A stretch of DNA of 64,000 bases from Myxococcales bacterium (GCA_020633295.1 JACKDW010000009.1:248001-312000); one strand, 5' to 3'; shown: positions 19,225 through 27,885, counted from the stretch's first letter. Program-made: numbers and translations. Notes: generated by a model from the sequence alone, not told the origin.

Positions 19225-20421
19225 TCAGTGGACGATGGGCAGACCGCGCGCGGGCGCGGATACCGGGGCGTGACCGGAGTAGGGGACGCTCGCGGCGATC
19301 CGGATGTCGTCGAGCGGCGCGCCGTCGTCGATCCAGCGCACGTTGTAGAGCGTGTCGCGCTCGACGGCGGTGCGACCGGCCTCGCGGATCAGGCGGACGA
19401 GCTCGGCGCGCGTCATCGCCTGCGGCGTCTCGGCGCCGGCCATGTGGTAGATCTTCTCCTCCTGCACGGTCCCGTCGAGGTCGTCGACGCCGAAGGACAG
19501 GGCGATCTGCGCGGTCTTGAGGCCGATCATGATCCAGTAGGCCTTGATGTGCTCGATGTTGTGCAGCATCAGGCGCGCGACCGCGTAGGTGCGCAGGTCA
19601 TCGACGCCGGTCGGGCCCGGGAGCTTGCCCAGCGAGTTGCCGTCGGGGTGGAAGGCGAGCGGGATGAAGGTCTGGAACCCGCCCGTCTCGTCCTGGAGGT
19701 CGCGCAGCCGCAGCATGTGGTCGACGCGCTCCTCGAGCGTCTCGACCGTGCCGTAGAGCATCGTGCAGTTGGTCCGCAGGCCCAGGCGATGCGCGGTGCG
19801 GTGGACCTCGAGCCACTGCCCGGCGTCGGCCTTGTCGCGGCACAGCTTCCGGCGCGCGCGCGCGGCGAAGATCTCGGCGCCGCCGCCGGGCATCGAGTCG
19901 AGCCCCGCGTCGATCAGCTCGCGCAAGACCTGCTCGTAGGTCATGCCGTAGCGCTCGGCGAAGAAGTGGATCTCGACTGCGGTGTAGGCCTTGAGGTGGA
20001 TGTCGGGGCGCACCTGCTTGAGCACCCGCAGGCAGTCCTTGTAGTAGTCAAAGCCGACCCCGGGGTGCAGGCCGTTGACGATGTGGATCTCGGTGACCGG
20101 CTGGTGCTGGCGCTCGAGGAACTTGGCCTGCACCTGCTCCAGGTCCATCGTGTAGGCCTGCGGCATGCCCGGCTCGAGCCGCGCGAACGAGCAGAACTTG
20201 CAGTCCGCGACGCAGACGTTGGTCGGGTTGATGTGGAAGTTGATGTTGAAGAAGGTCCGATCGCCGTGTCGGCGCTCGCGCTCCTCGTTGGCGAGCGCGC
20301 CGAGGGCGAGCAGGTCGGGGCTGCGGTAGAGGAACACGCCGTCCTCGAGATCGAGGGGGACACCGGCGCGGACCTTGTCGCGGATCTGGGCGAAGCGGGC
20401 GGAGGGGGTCATGACGCTCAC
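19225..20421 (-). CDS. mqnE: MqnE, aminofutalosine synthase (radical SAM)
   Basis: The 398-residue radical SAM enzyme has its CX3CX2C cluster in PTNVCVADCKFC (Cys70, Cys74, Cys77). SPDLLALGALANEERERRHGD, FFNINFHINPTN, EIHIVNGLHPG, KAYTAVEI, MPGGGAEIF and NCTMLYGTVET are typical of MqnE/CofH-like proteins, with the MqnE form HINPTNVC. It joins the MqnA product to a SAM-derived adenosyl group to make aminofutalosine. The GTG start overlaps the ubiX stop (GTGA). An ATG at 20410-20412 is an alternative. Confidence 0.92.
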   Translation of the reverse strand: MSVMTPSARFAQIRDKVRAGVPLDLEDGVFLYRSPDLLALGALANEERERRHGDRTFFNINFHINPTNVCVADCKFCSFARLEPGMPQAYTMDLEQVQAKFLERQHQPVTEIHIVNGLHPGVGFDYYKDCLRVLKQVRPDIHLKAYTAVEIHFFAERYGMTYEQVLRELIDAGLDSMPGGGAEIFAARARRKLCRDKADAGQWLEVHRTAHRLGLRTNCTMLYGTVETLEERVDHMLRLRDLQDETGGFQTFIPLAFHPDGNSLGKLPGPTGVDDLRTYAVARLMLHNIEHIKAYWIMIGLKTAQIALSFGVDDLDGTVQEEKIYHMAGAETPQAMTRAELVRLIREAGRTAVERDTLYNVRWIDDGAPLDDIRIAASVPYSGHAPVSAPARGLPIVH

Positions 20422-21035
20422 GGGCTGGCTTGGGTCAGGGGGTCTCGGGCGGGACGAACGGGCGCGCCCCAGCGCTCGATGAGGCCGTCGGGCACGCGCA
20501 CGCCGGCGCGATCGAGGGCGCGCACGACCACGGTGTCGATGGCCTGCTCGAGGGTGCGGACGGAGCCGTAGAACGAGGGCACGGCGGGCAGGACGACGGC
20601 CCCTGCCTCGGTCGCCGCGACCATGTTGCGCAGGTGCACGAGGCTGAGCGGCGTCTCGCGAACGACGAGGATGAGCCGCGTACGCTCCTTGAGCGCGACC
20701 TCACACGTTCTCGTCACGAGATCATCCCCGCCGCCGTGGGCCACGCGCGCGAGCGTCGACATCGAGCAGGGGACGACGAGCACCGCGTCGGGGGCGCTGG
20801 AGCCCGAGGCGAAGGGCGCGGAGAAGTCGTGGCGATCCCAGCGACGCGCGCCGGGCAGCTGCGCGGGCATCGCCTCGTCGAGCTCCTGCTGCCACACGAT
20901 CGGCGCGTTGCTCGAGGCGACCCAGTGGACGGTGAGCGGCGCGCCCGCGTCGCGGACCGCGGCGAGGAGCTGCAGCGTTCGCTGGGCGTAGCGGGAGCCG
21001 CTGGCCCCGGTGACGCAGACGACGATCGTCGTCAC
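20418..21035 (-). CDS. ubiX: UbiX-like flavin prenyltransferase
   Basis: The 205-residue flavoprotein matches the UbiX/Pad1 family in length and motifs: VVCVTGASGSRYAQR at the N terminus, SSNAPIV, PCSMSTLARVAHG, RLILVVRETPLSLVHLRNMV and a C-terminal VVRALDRAGV. It makes the prenylated FMN cofactor used by a UbiD-type decarboxylase. In the futalosine route this pair (MqnM/MqnL in some naming) removes the carboxyl group after prenylation. No UbiD gene is in the window. Its start overlaps the menG stop as ATGA. Confidence 0.92.
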   Translation of the reverse strand: MTTIVVCVTGASGSRYAQRTLQLLAAVRDAGAPLTVHWVASSNAPIVWQQELDEAMPAQLPGARRWDRHDFSAPFASGSSAPDAVLVVPCSMSTLARVAHGGGDDLVTRTCEVALKERTRLILVVRETPLSLVHLRNMVAATEAGAVVLPAVPSFYGSVRTLEQAIDTVVVRALDRAGVRVPDGLIERWGAPVRPARDPLTQASP

Positions 21036-21832
21036 GCGGCCTCCGTCGGGCCACGGGTCGCGCGCACGATGGAGGCGATGCCGAGGGTCAGGCGCGTGCA
21101 GGTCACGTCGACGAAGCCGTGGCGCTCGAGCAGCGCGCGGTAGTCGGCGACCGAGAGGAACTCGCCGATGCTGCGCGGGAGGTAGCGGTACGCGCCGAGG
21201 TTGCCGGTCGAGGCCCAGCCGACCAGCGGCAGCACCGTGCGGTTGTGCAGGGTGTGGACCACGCGGGTGACGAGACCCTCGGGCCGGAAGAACTCGAGCA
21301 CCGTCAGGCGGCCGCCTGGACGCAGGCAGCGGGCCATCTCGGCCGTCGCGCGCTCAACCTCGCTGAGGTTGCGAACCCCGAAGGCGCAGAAGATCCCGTC
21401 GAGGTCGCGGTCCTCCTCGGGGAGCGAGTGCGCGTCCATGTCGCGCGTCGTGATCCGCTCGGCGGCCAAGCCCCTGAGCTTGGCGCGGCCGGTCTCGAGC
21501 ATGCCGATGGAGAAGTCGCCGGCGATGATGTCGGCCTCGGGGAAGCGCCGATGAATCTCGATCGTCGAGTCGAGCGTGCCGGCGCACAGGTCAAGCAGCC
21601 GCGCGCGCCGGCCCGCCGCCTGGGCTGCGGCCGCGAGCGCGGGCGGCAGCAGGTCGGAGACGGCCTGGCGACGCCAGCGCACGTCGGTCCCGAGGCTCAT
21701 GATCCGGTTCGCGCGGTCGTAGCCGTGGGCGATGTCAGAGAACATGTGCTGCACGCGCTCGCCGTGCTCATCGACGGCCTGCACGCGCTCACCGGTGTCG
21801 GTCGCGGAGGGCTGGGGGGGCGTGGTGGTCAT
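21032..21832 (-). CDS. menG: MenG/UbiE, demethylmenaquinone methyltransferase
   Basis: The protein has 266 residues when started at the ATG at 21830-21832. VQHMFSDIAHGYDRANRIMSLGTDVRWR is the UbiE/MenG N-terminal signature. LLDLCAGTLDSTIE is the SAM-binding loop, and GIFCAFGVRNLSEVERATAEMARCLRPGGRL and LEFFRP complete the domain. It methylates the naphthoquinone ring in the last step of menaquinone synthesis. The LDLCAGT form differs slightly from the usual DvAcGTGD, with Leu after Thr. It overlaps ubiX, indicating translational coupling. Confidence 0.92.
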   Translation of the reverse strand: MTTTPPQPSATDTGERVQAVDEHGERVQHMFSDIAHGYDRANRIMSLGTDVRWRRQAVSDLLPPALAAAAQAAGRRARLLDLCAGTLDSTIEIHRRFPEADIIAGDFSIGMLETGRAKLRGLAAERITTRDMDAHSLPEEDRDLDGIFCAFGVRNLSEVERATAEMARCLRPGGRLTVLEFFRPEGLVTRVVHTLHNRTVLPLVGWASTGNLGAYRYLPRSIGEFLSVADYRALLERHGFVDVTCTRLTLGIASIVRATRGPTEAA

Positions 21833-21854
21833 GGGCGATCGAAGGTCGAGGTGC

Positions 21855-21893
21855 GTGGAGGAGTCGCTTGGAGGAGTCGCGTGGAGGAGTCGC
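21855..21893. repeat. three 13-bp tandem repeats upstream of menG
   Basis: Units gtggaggagtcgc, ttggaggagtcgc and gtggaggagtcgc run in tandem in the 89-nt space between the polyprenyl synthase stop and the menG start. On the transcribed strand they form a pyrimidine-rich leader. No coding role is seen. Confidence 0.75.
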
Positions 21894-21921
21894 GTGGTGG
21901 AAGTCCGGAGTCGAGGAGGTG

Positions 21922-23010
21922 TCAGCGCGCCCGCTGGGCGACGCGGCGCGAGACGTGCTCGAGGGCGTCGCGCGCCGGGGAGGGCGCGAGGGTCATGAGG
22001 TGGGCGAGGGCGCGCTCGACGTGGTGTTGCGCCCGCGCGGTCGCGCGCTCGACCCCGCCCAGGGCAATGACCCGGGTGACCACGCGCGCGAGCGCGGCCT
22101 CGTCCACGGGTGGCCCTTGGGACAGGAGTTCGCGGACCTCGTGGCGCAACGCGGGCTCGCGCTCGATCGCCATGAGCAGCGGCAGCGTCAGCTTGCCCTC
22201 GCGCAGATCCTGGCCGGCGAGCTTGCCCGCGACCGCGAGCTCGCCGGTGTAGTCGAGCACGTCGTCCGAGATCTGGAAGGCGAATCCAAGCTCGCGCCCG
22301 AAGCACTCGAGGGCGCGGCTGAGCGCGGGCGACGGCAGCCCGGCGATCGAGGTGCACCAGGCGATCAGGCCGGCCGTCTTGCGCTCGATGACGAGGTAGT
22401 AGCGGGCCTCGTCGACCTCGCAGTCGCCGGCGACACAGAGCTGGTCGACCTCGCCCTCGGCCATGCGGGTGACCATGTCGGCGAACGAGCGGATCGCGGC
22501 CAGCTCGCCCGTGGACGCGATGGCCTGAACGGCGCGCGCGAGGCAGTAGTCCCCCGTCAACACGGTCATGCCGTTGCCGAACTCGTGGTGGGCGGCCGGG
22601 CGGCCGCGGCGGAACGCGCCGCCGTCGATCACGTCGTCGTGCAGCAGCGTCGCCGTGTGCAGGAGCTCGCCGACCGCGGCGACCGTGTGGGCGTGGGCCA
22701 GGCAGGACCGCTCGTCCTCGCGTTCGCCCACCGCCCGCGCCGCCAGCAGCGTGATCATCGGGCGCAGGCGCTTGCCGCCGGCGAACACGAGGTGGCCGCC
22801 GAGCTGCGGGATCACGCGGATGGTCGACTGCAGGAACTCGGCGAGGGTCGACTCGACGACGGCGAGGCCGTCCCGGACGAGCTCAAACGCCGTGGCGAGG
22901 ACCGGCACGTCGGGACGGCCGAGGAGCCGGGCGTGCGGCTCGCGCGGAGACGACGACGCGCGGTGGTGGTCGAGGCCGGCGGGCCGGGGATCAAGAGCGG
23001 ATTCCGACAT
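21922..23010 (-). CDS. trans-polyprenyl diphosphate synthase (quinone side chain)
   Basis: The protein has 362 residues from the ATG at 23008-23010. It has GGKRLRP (78-84), the first Asp-rich motif LLHDDVIDG (DDVID at 125-129), RRGRPAAHHEFGN, GDYCLARA, ERKTAGLIAWC and the second Asp-rich motif QISDDVLDY. This enzyme class makes the long all-trans tail (octaprenyl, nonaprenyl or similar) of menaquinone. The first motif has DDVID spacing and no adjacent aromatic stop signal, consistent with a long product. Its start lies 20 nt inside the end of the GbsR-type regulator gene, so the two are coupled. Confidence 0.92.
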   Translation of the reverse strand: MSESALDPRPAGLDHHRASSSPREPHARLLGRPDVPVLATAFELVRDGLAVVESTLAEFLQSTIRVIPQLGGHLVFAGGKRLRPMITLLAARAVGEREDERSCLAHAHTVAAVGELLHTATLLHDDVIDGGAFRRGRPAAHHEFGNGMTVLTGDYCLARAVQAIASTGELAAIRSFADMVTRMAEGEVDQLCVAGDCEVDEARYYLVIERKTAGLIAWCTSIAGLPSPALSRALECFGRELGFAFQISDDVLDYTGELAVAGKLAGQDLREGKLTLPLLMAIEREPALRHEVRELLSQGPPVDEAALARVVTRVIALGGVERATARAQHHVERALAHLMTLAPSPARDALEHVSRRVAQRAR

Positions 23011-23638
23011 GGCGCAGGACTTTGTGCGGGTCGAGCAGGGGGATGCGCTTGAGCTTCGCCGCGTGGCGCGCGAGGCTCGTGAGGATGCCGCGGACGGCGC
23101 TCTGGCCGACAACGGCGTTGAGCAGCGCGCGACCGAGCGTGAAGAAGTCGAGCAGGTACGAGAGCCGCTCGCGGGCGAAGGCGACGCGCGGATCGCCGGC
23201 CGGCGCGCGGGCGAGCAGGTCGAGCGCGTGGCGGACGCGGGCGATGGCGTCGTCGACCTTCTCGCGCTCGCGCCGGCGGAACACCGCCGTGATCAGCTTC
23301 CACAGGTCGGTCTCGGCCCAGTACATGCGCCCGTCGCGGTGGACGACGCCCCAGTCCTGGAGCGCCGCCAGGGTCATGCTCGTCGAGCCGGCCGAGATCT
23401 GGAGGCGCGCGCGGATCGAGCCGTGATCCATGGGCTCCGGGGACAGGAACAGCAGCCCGAAGATGCGCCCCTGGGTGCGCGTGAAGCCCCAGAACTCGGC
23501 GATACCCTCGAAGGTGCGCGCGAGCTCGTCCTGGGCCTCGCTGAGCAGGCGGTCGGCCTCGGGGTCGCTCACGCCCTCGCCGACTTCGGCGGGCGCGGTC
23601 GGCCGTGGGGCCGAATCTACAAGAGGGTCGTTGTTCAC
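22991..23638 (-). CDS. GbsR/MarR-family transcriptional regulator
   Basis: The 215-residue protein starts at a GTG. Residues about 35-110 form a winged helix-turn-helix of the GbsR type: ELARTFEGIAEFWGFTRTQGRIFGLLFLSPEPM, then ARLQISAGSTSMTLAALQDWGVVHRDGR. The C-terminal half is helical, with FRRREREKVDDAIARVRHALDLL. Such proteins often control osmolyte or membrane functions, but here the gene overlaps and precedes the quinone genes, so it may control them. An AT-rich palindrome at 23723-23740 upstream is a candidate operator. Confidence 0.82.
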   Translation of the reverse strand: MNNDPLVDSAPRPTAPAEVGEGVSDPEADRLLSEAQDELARTFEGIAEFWGFTRTQGRIFGLLFLSPEPMDHGSIRARLQISAGSTSMTLAALQDWGVVHRDGRMYWAETDLWKLITAVFRRREREKVDDAIARVRHALDLLARAPAGDPRVAFARERLSYLLDFFTLGRALLNAVVGQSAVRGILTSLARHAAKLKRIPLLDPHKVLRHVGIRS

Positions 23639-23722
23639 GGCGATACGAGCGAGAAGACGCTGCGACGACGAGACGCATCGGCCGCCGAGCCGGCCGTAGT
23701 GGGCGAACCGGGCGGGAGTTCA

Positions 23723-23740
23723 GTTCAATTTGAAATGAAC
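23723..23740. promoter_or_regulatory. AT-rich palindrome, candidate GbsR-type operator
   Basis: The 18-bp site reads GTTCA, eight bases, TGAAC and contains an inner TTCA-ATT-TGAA, so 14 of 18 positions are symmetric. It stands out in very GC-rich DNA and lies between the divergent regulator gene (start 23638) and the HtrA gene (start 23827 or 23845). Regulators of the GbsR/MarR class bind sites of this size and symmetry. Whether this one does is inference. Confidence 0.5.
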
Positions 23741-23826
23741 CTGTGCTGTCGAGGATGTACTGCCGGTAACCCCCGGAGTCAACGCGGTTTCGCGGCGCTG
23801 CGACCGTTTGTCCGGGAATCCCCCCC

Positions 23827-25380
23827 GTGTCAGGGTTGTTGGCGATGGCGATGCAAGACGACCCGTCGCGCGCGAAACGGCGCTTGCCCTCCAGCCTCGA
23901 CTCCTCGGTCAGCTACCCCATCTGGATCGCGACCGGCACGGCGGTCGCGGGCGTCCTGCTCGGCGGCGCGGCCGTCTATCTCGGGCTACAGGGAAGGCTT
24001 CAGGAGCGCGCCCCGGCCCCGGTCGCGGCGGTCGAGCCCTGCGGCTGCGCGGACGAGGAGCGCGTCGCCAGCCCGGTGACGCCCTCCGCGGACACTCCCG
24101 CCGACAATTCGGGAGACTCGCTCGTCGAGGCCATCGCGCGCACCCGGGACTCCGTCGTCACGCTGTCGAGCGGCGGCAGCATCGGCGCCGGCGTGATCGT
24201 CGACGACACGGGCACCGTGCTGACCAACTACCACGTGATCGCCTCGGCGACGGGCGGCCCGCGCGGGATCGGCGAGCAGGTTCGCACCATCGTCGCGCGC
24301 TTCAGCAACGGCCGCGAGCTCCCGGCGGTCATCCTGGCGACCGACAGCGCGCGCGACATCGCGCTCTTGCGTCTTCAGCCCGCCGACAGCGCCGAGCGCT
24401 TCCCGCCGGCGCGCATCGGTCGGTCCTCGGAGCTGCCGGTCGGCACCTCGGTGTTCGCGGTGGGCACGCCGCTCGGCTTCGAGCACAGCGTCTCGCGCGG
24501 CATCATCTCGGCCGTCGATCGCACGCACGTGCTGTCCAATCGTCAGTTCCCGCTCTTGCAGCTCGACGCCTCGATCAACGTGGGTAACTCGGGCGGCCCG
24601 CTGTTCAACCTCGACGGCGAGCTCATCGGCGTGACCACGGCCAAATCGGCGCGCGGGCAGGGCATCGCCTTCGCCATCCCGATCGACCACGTGCGCGCGT
24701 TGATCGGCGCGTTCGAAGAGGGCACGGTGCACGCCTCGGGGCAGATCGGCGTCGAGATCGACGTCAACCAACCGCTCAGCGAGACGGCGCGCGAGCACGG
24801 CTTCCGCAACGGCTTCATCATCAAGCGCGTGTTCCCGGGGCAGCCGGCCGAGCGTGCCGGGGTCCAGGTCGGCGATGTCATCGTCGCGTTCCGCGGCAAG
24901 CGCTACGACTCCTTCGGCACCGGCATCGCGGCCAACAACAGCTTCGCCGATGAGTTCGTGCGGAGCGTCCGCGCGCTGATCCCCGGGCAGACCCTGGCGA
25001 TCACCGTGCTCCGGGGCAGCGAGGTGCTCCAGCTCTCGCTGGCCGCGACCGCGGCGACCGCCGAGCAGCAGCTCGTGATCGACGGCGACGAGCTGCTCGG
25101 GCTCCGGCTCGAGAAGCGCCCGGGCGTCGATCAGTACGTCGTCAAGGCGGTCGTGCCGGGCTCGGCGATCATTCGCTGGCGGGGCATCGAGCTGCTCGAG
25201 GACGCCCAGATCGTGCGGATCCTCGACCGGCGGATCCAGCGAGGCAGCGAGCTCGGCGCGGCCCTGGCCGACATCCGCGAGCGCGTCAGCCCCGGCGGCG
25301 GCGGGACCATCTCGATCACGTTCCGGCTCAAGAGCGGGCGCGAGGCCGTCGTCCCTGACTTCCCGCTGTCGCGCGGGTAA
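23827..25380 (+). CDS. HtrA/DegP-like trypsin-family serine protease with PDZ domain
   Basis: The protein has 517 residues from the GTG at 23827. ATGs at 23845 and 23851 are equally possible starts. An N-terminal anchor or signal helix (about 31-53) is followed by the protease domain (about 98-285), with His136 in TNYHVI, Asp177 in ARDIALL and Ser255 in VGNSGGPLF. A PDZ domain (about 300-400) contains GFIIKRVFPGQPAERAGVQVGDVIVAFRG. A second region (410-517) may be a degenerate PDZ. It acts in the periplasm on misfolded proteins. CGCADEE after the anchor is an unusual Cys pair. Confidence 0.92.
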   Translation: MSGLLAMAMQDDPSRAKRRLPSSLDSSVSYPIWIATGTAVAGVLLGGAAVYLGLQGRLQERAPAPVAAVEPCGCADEERVASPVTPSADTPADNSGDSLVEAIARTRDSVVTLSSGGSIGAGVIVDDTGTVLTNYHVIASATGGPRGIGEQVRTIVARFSNGRELPAVILATDSARDIALLRLQPADSAERFPPARIGRSSELPVGTSVFAVGTPLGFEHSVSRGIISAVDRTHVLSNRQFPLLQLDASINVGNSGGPLFNLDGELIGVTTAKSARGQGIAFAIPIDHVRALIGAFEEGTVHASGQIGVEIDVNQPLSETAREHGFRNGFIIKRVFPGQPAERAGVQVGDVIVAFRGKRYDSFGTGIAANNSFADEFVRSVRALIPGQTLAITVLRGSEVLQLSLAATAATAEQQLVIDGDELLGLRLEKRPGVDQYVVKAVVPGSAIIRWRGIELLEDAQIVRILDRRIQRGSELGAALADIRERVSPGGGGTISITFRLKSGREAVVPDFPLSRG

Positions 25381-25390
25381 AGTCCTCGGG

Positions 25391-26524
25391 ATGCCACGAG
25401 CCTCGCTGCTGCTTCGTTACCGGAAAGGCGCTCGCGCGCTCGCGTTGCCGCTCCTGCTCGCGCCGCTGCTCCTCACGCCCGCCGCGTGCAAGACCGGCAG
25501 CGGCGAGAGCGAGCCGCCCGAGAAGACCGAAGAGACAGACGAGTCGTTGCCGGAGGCCAAGCCGCTCGAGCGCGCGCTGACGCTGCTCGAGCAGGAGCGG
25601 CCCGCCGAGGCGCTCACGGTCGTCGACGAGGCGCTCGTCGGCGCCCCCGATGATCCTGAGCTGCACTACGCCCGCGGCGTCGCGCTCTCGGTGCTCGAGC
25701 GACCCGACGAGGCCGTACCCGCCTACCAGCGGGCGCTCGAGCTCAAGCCCGACTTCTTCGCCGCCCACAACGCGCTCGGGGCCATCGCGCTCGACAAGCG
25801 CGAGCTCGACGCCGCGATCGCGTCGTTCCAGGCGGCGCTGCAGGCCAAGCCCGACTTCGCGGACGCCCACTACAACCTCGGCCGCGCGCTGATCGAGAAG
25901 GGCGAGCTCGACGCGGCCGCCAAGGCCCTCGAGCAGTCGCTGGAGCTCGCGCCGGAGGACGTCGACGTGCTGTTCGCGCTGGCCCAGCTGCAGCTCAAGC
26001 GCGGCCAGCTCGACGCCGCGATCGAGCGCGCGGCGGCGGCCGCCAAGCTCAAGCCCGACGATCCGACCGTGCGCTTCACCCTCGGCAAGATGCTGATGCG
26101 CGCCGAGAAGTACCCGGCGGCCGTGGTCGAGTTTCAGCTCGCGTACCAGGCCCACCCCGAGGCGCCCAACGTGCGCCAGTGGCTCGCGCGCTCGCTGGTC
26201 GCGGCCGGTCGCGTGGACGAGGCGATGCCCCACCTCGAGGCGCTCTCGACCGCGCTGCCCGACCAGGCGATCGTCTGGGTCGACCTGGCCGACGGCCTCG
26301 CCGGCCAGGGCAAGCTCGACGGCGACGACGGGGCGCTCGCGCGGATCGACAAGGCGCTGACCCTCGACGCGAAGCTGGCGGCCGCCCACCTGCGCAAGAT
26401 CGCGATCCTCGCCGACGCCAAGCGCTGCAAGCCGGCCCGCAAGGCGCTCAAGGACTTCAAGTCGATCGAGCCGCCCGCGGCCGCGATCGAGCTCGCCCAG
26501 GGCTCGCTCGCGGCCTGCAAGTAG
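25391..26524 (+). CDS. TPR-repeat lipoprotein
   Basis: The 377-residue protein has a lipoprotein signal ending in LTPAAC (Cys33), then an acidic linker and about eight TPR units from residue 55 onward (for example AEALTVVDEALVGAPDDPELHYARG, DEAVPAYQRALELKPDFFAAHNALG, DAAIASFQAALQAKPDFADAHYNLG). It should sit on an envelope membrane and act as a protein-binding scaffold. It follows the protease gene by 10 nt, so the pair is probably one transcript. The partner is unknown. Confidence 0.85.
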   Translation: MPRASLLLRYRKGARALALPLLLAPLLLTPAACKTGSGESEPPEKTEETDESLPEAKPLERALTLLEQERPAEALTVVDEALVGAPDDPELHYARGVALSVLERPDEAVPAYQRALELKPDFFAAHNALGAIALDKRELDAAIASFQAALQAKPDFADAHYNLGRALIEKGELDAAAKALEQSLELAPEDVDVLFALAQLQLKRGQLDAAIERAAAAAKLKPDDPTVRFTLGKMLMRAEKYPAAVVEFQLAYQAHPEAPNVRQWLARSLVAAGRVDEAMPHLEALSTALPDQAIVWVDLADGLAGQGKLDGDDGALARIDKALTLDAKLAAAHLRKIAILADAKRCKPARKALKDFKSIEPPAAAIELAQGSLAACK

Positions 26525-26528
26525 ACGC

Positions 26529-27305
26529 TCAGACGTCCGCGGTCTTGAGCAGGCGGCGCTGGGCGAAGCCCGCGAGCGCGAAGCAGCTCCAGCCGAGCAG
26601 CGCCATGCCCGTGAGCACGGGCGAGGCCAGCTCGTCCTGGGTCGCGACCTGCTGGATCGACTGGATGAAGTCCATGACGATGAACACGCCGCCGCCGATG
26701 GCGATGAGCAGGTAGGGCTGGGCCACGCTGCCGCCCATGAGCGGACGGACGAGCCACATCAGGTACAGGCCGGCGGCGCAGATGGCCGCGTCGGCGAAGA
26801 TGCTCACGGTCTGGATCGTCAGGTTCGCCGCCGAGGTCGCGCGCGTGATCACGAGGTACTGATTGGCGAGCGCGGCGAGCCCGAGGAGGCTGACGAAGCC
26901 GATGAGCATGTTGCGAGTCCCGCGGGCCTCCGGATCATCCCAGTCGGGGGCGAAGCCCGAGGCGCGCAGCACTCGCGTGAACAGGTAGAGCGCGGCGACG
27001 ATCGCCACGTTGCTGACGATCAGGATCAGCACCTTGACCGGGAAGCCGGCGAGCGACAGCTCGAGCATGCCGACCAGGCGCGCGGTCGGCACGGTCAGCA
27101 TGGCGAGGAAGAACACGAGCCACGGGCGGCGCGGCGGGTCGTCGGCCTGCAGCGAGAACGCGGCCAGGCCCGTGCCGAGGACCGCGAGGACCTCGGAGAG
27201 CCGCGGGACGAGCACGCTGCCGCTGGTCAGGTAGGTCTCGACCGCGACCGCCAGCTCCATGACGACGAAGAACCCGATGATCGTGATGGCGCGCAGACTC
27301 GTCAC
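26529..27305 (-). CDS. polytopic membrane protein of unknown function
   Basis: The protein has 258 residues starting at the GTG at 27303-27305, with GGGGAGAG a few nt upstream. Seven or eight hydrophobic helices fill the whole length (IIGFFVVMELAVAVE, WLVFFLAMLTVP, VLILIVSNVAIVAALYLF, NMLIGFVSLLGLAALANQYLVI, ICAAGLYLMWLVRPL, PYLLIAIGGGVFIVMDFIQSIQQV). There is no transporter or enzyme signature. It is convergent with the TPR lipoprotein gene and 20 nt downstream of a small gene on the same strand. Confidence 0.7.
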   Translation of the reverse strand: MTSLRAITIIGFFVVMELAVAVETYLTSGSVLVPRLSEVLAVLGTGLAAFSLQADDPPRRPWLVFFLAMLTVPTARLVGMLELSLAGFPVKVLILIVSNVAIVAALYLFTRVLRASGFAPDWDDPEARGTRNMLIGFVSLLGLAALANQYLVITRATSAANLTIQTVSIFADAAICAAGLYLMWLVRPLMGGSVAQPYLLIAIGGGVFIVMDFIQSIQQVATQDELASPVLTGMALLGWSCFALAGFAQRRLLKTADV

Positions 27306-27325
27306 TGAAGCTCTCCCCGGTCGCT

Positions 27326-27565
27326 CTACGACCCTCCCTGGGCGCCGAGGTCCGCGAGGACCTTGACGGCGATGTCCTTGCCGACGAGCGTGCGCAGCAT
27401 CGGGCGCAGCGTTTGATGGGCGACTGGCAGGTCCTCGGGCCCGAGCGAGCCGGAGTCCTTCCCGGCCCGCTTGCACACCATCGCGAGGGCGCGCCGCGCC
27501 GTGTGGGGTCCGAGCAGCGGCGTCAGCACCCGTACGACTTCGGTTGCGACTTTGCTGTCACCCAT
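27326..27565 (-). CDS. small helical protein of unknown function
   Basis: The protein has 79 residues from the ATG at 27563-27565. A GTG at 27583 would add six. The sequence is helical with two similar halves: VLTPLLGPHTARRALAMVCKRAG and LRPMLRTLVGKDIAVKVLADLG. It looks like a small conserved cytoplasmic protein, but I do not recognise the family. It is probably co-transcribed with the membrane protein gene that follows. Confidence 0.55.
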   Translation of the reverse strand: MGDSKVATEVVRVLTPLLGPHTARRALAMVCKRAGKDSGSLGPEDLPVAHQTLRPMLRTLVGKDIAVKVLADLGAQGGS

Positions 27566-27583
27566 GGGTTCCCGGGAGGACAC

Positions 27584-27885
27584 ACACTGTAGTCCTCGGC
27601 TGCCAGACCCGCCCGCGCGCGCGAGCCGGCGGTGGATGGACCCAGTGCTTGCGAGGCCCCCTCGCGTCGCTTTCGGCCGAGCACCACACGCGTAGGCAGC
27701 ATTCTAGACCATGTCCGGCGGCGGCGGCGTCGAGAGGACGGCGGGCCGCCGAGTCGCGCGATCGACGGGGCGCGCCGCTGCCGGGTGACTCGGGAAGGGG
27801 TGTGCATTCGCACATTGCCGTCGGCGCGCGCTTGTGACGGCGTGACCCGTGGACGGAACCGCCCCCCTATACTCCCCCGAAATTC
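27584..27885. other. 302-nt divergent promoter region, no gene seen
   Basis: This lies between the small minus-strand gene and guaB. No frame has plausible composition. A TATACT hexamer (27868-27873) sits just before the guaB start. No guanine-type riboswitch core was seen. Confidence 0.5.
27868..27873 (+). promoter_or_regulatory. possible -10 box of the guaB operon
   Basis: TATACT matches the sigma-70 -10 consensus at five of six positions and is preceded by a run of C. It lies only 12 nt before the guaB ATG, so transcription from it would give an almost leaderless mRNA. No convincing -35 is at the right distance. Confidence 0.25.

Noticed and set aside
27584..27885. Purine riboswitch upstream of guaB
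   Set aside because: No three-way junction with the conserved loop sequences is visible, and the candidate -10 lies almost at the start codon.
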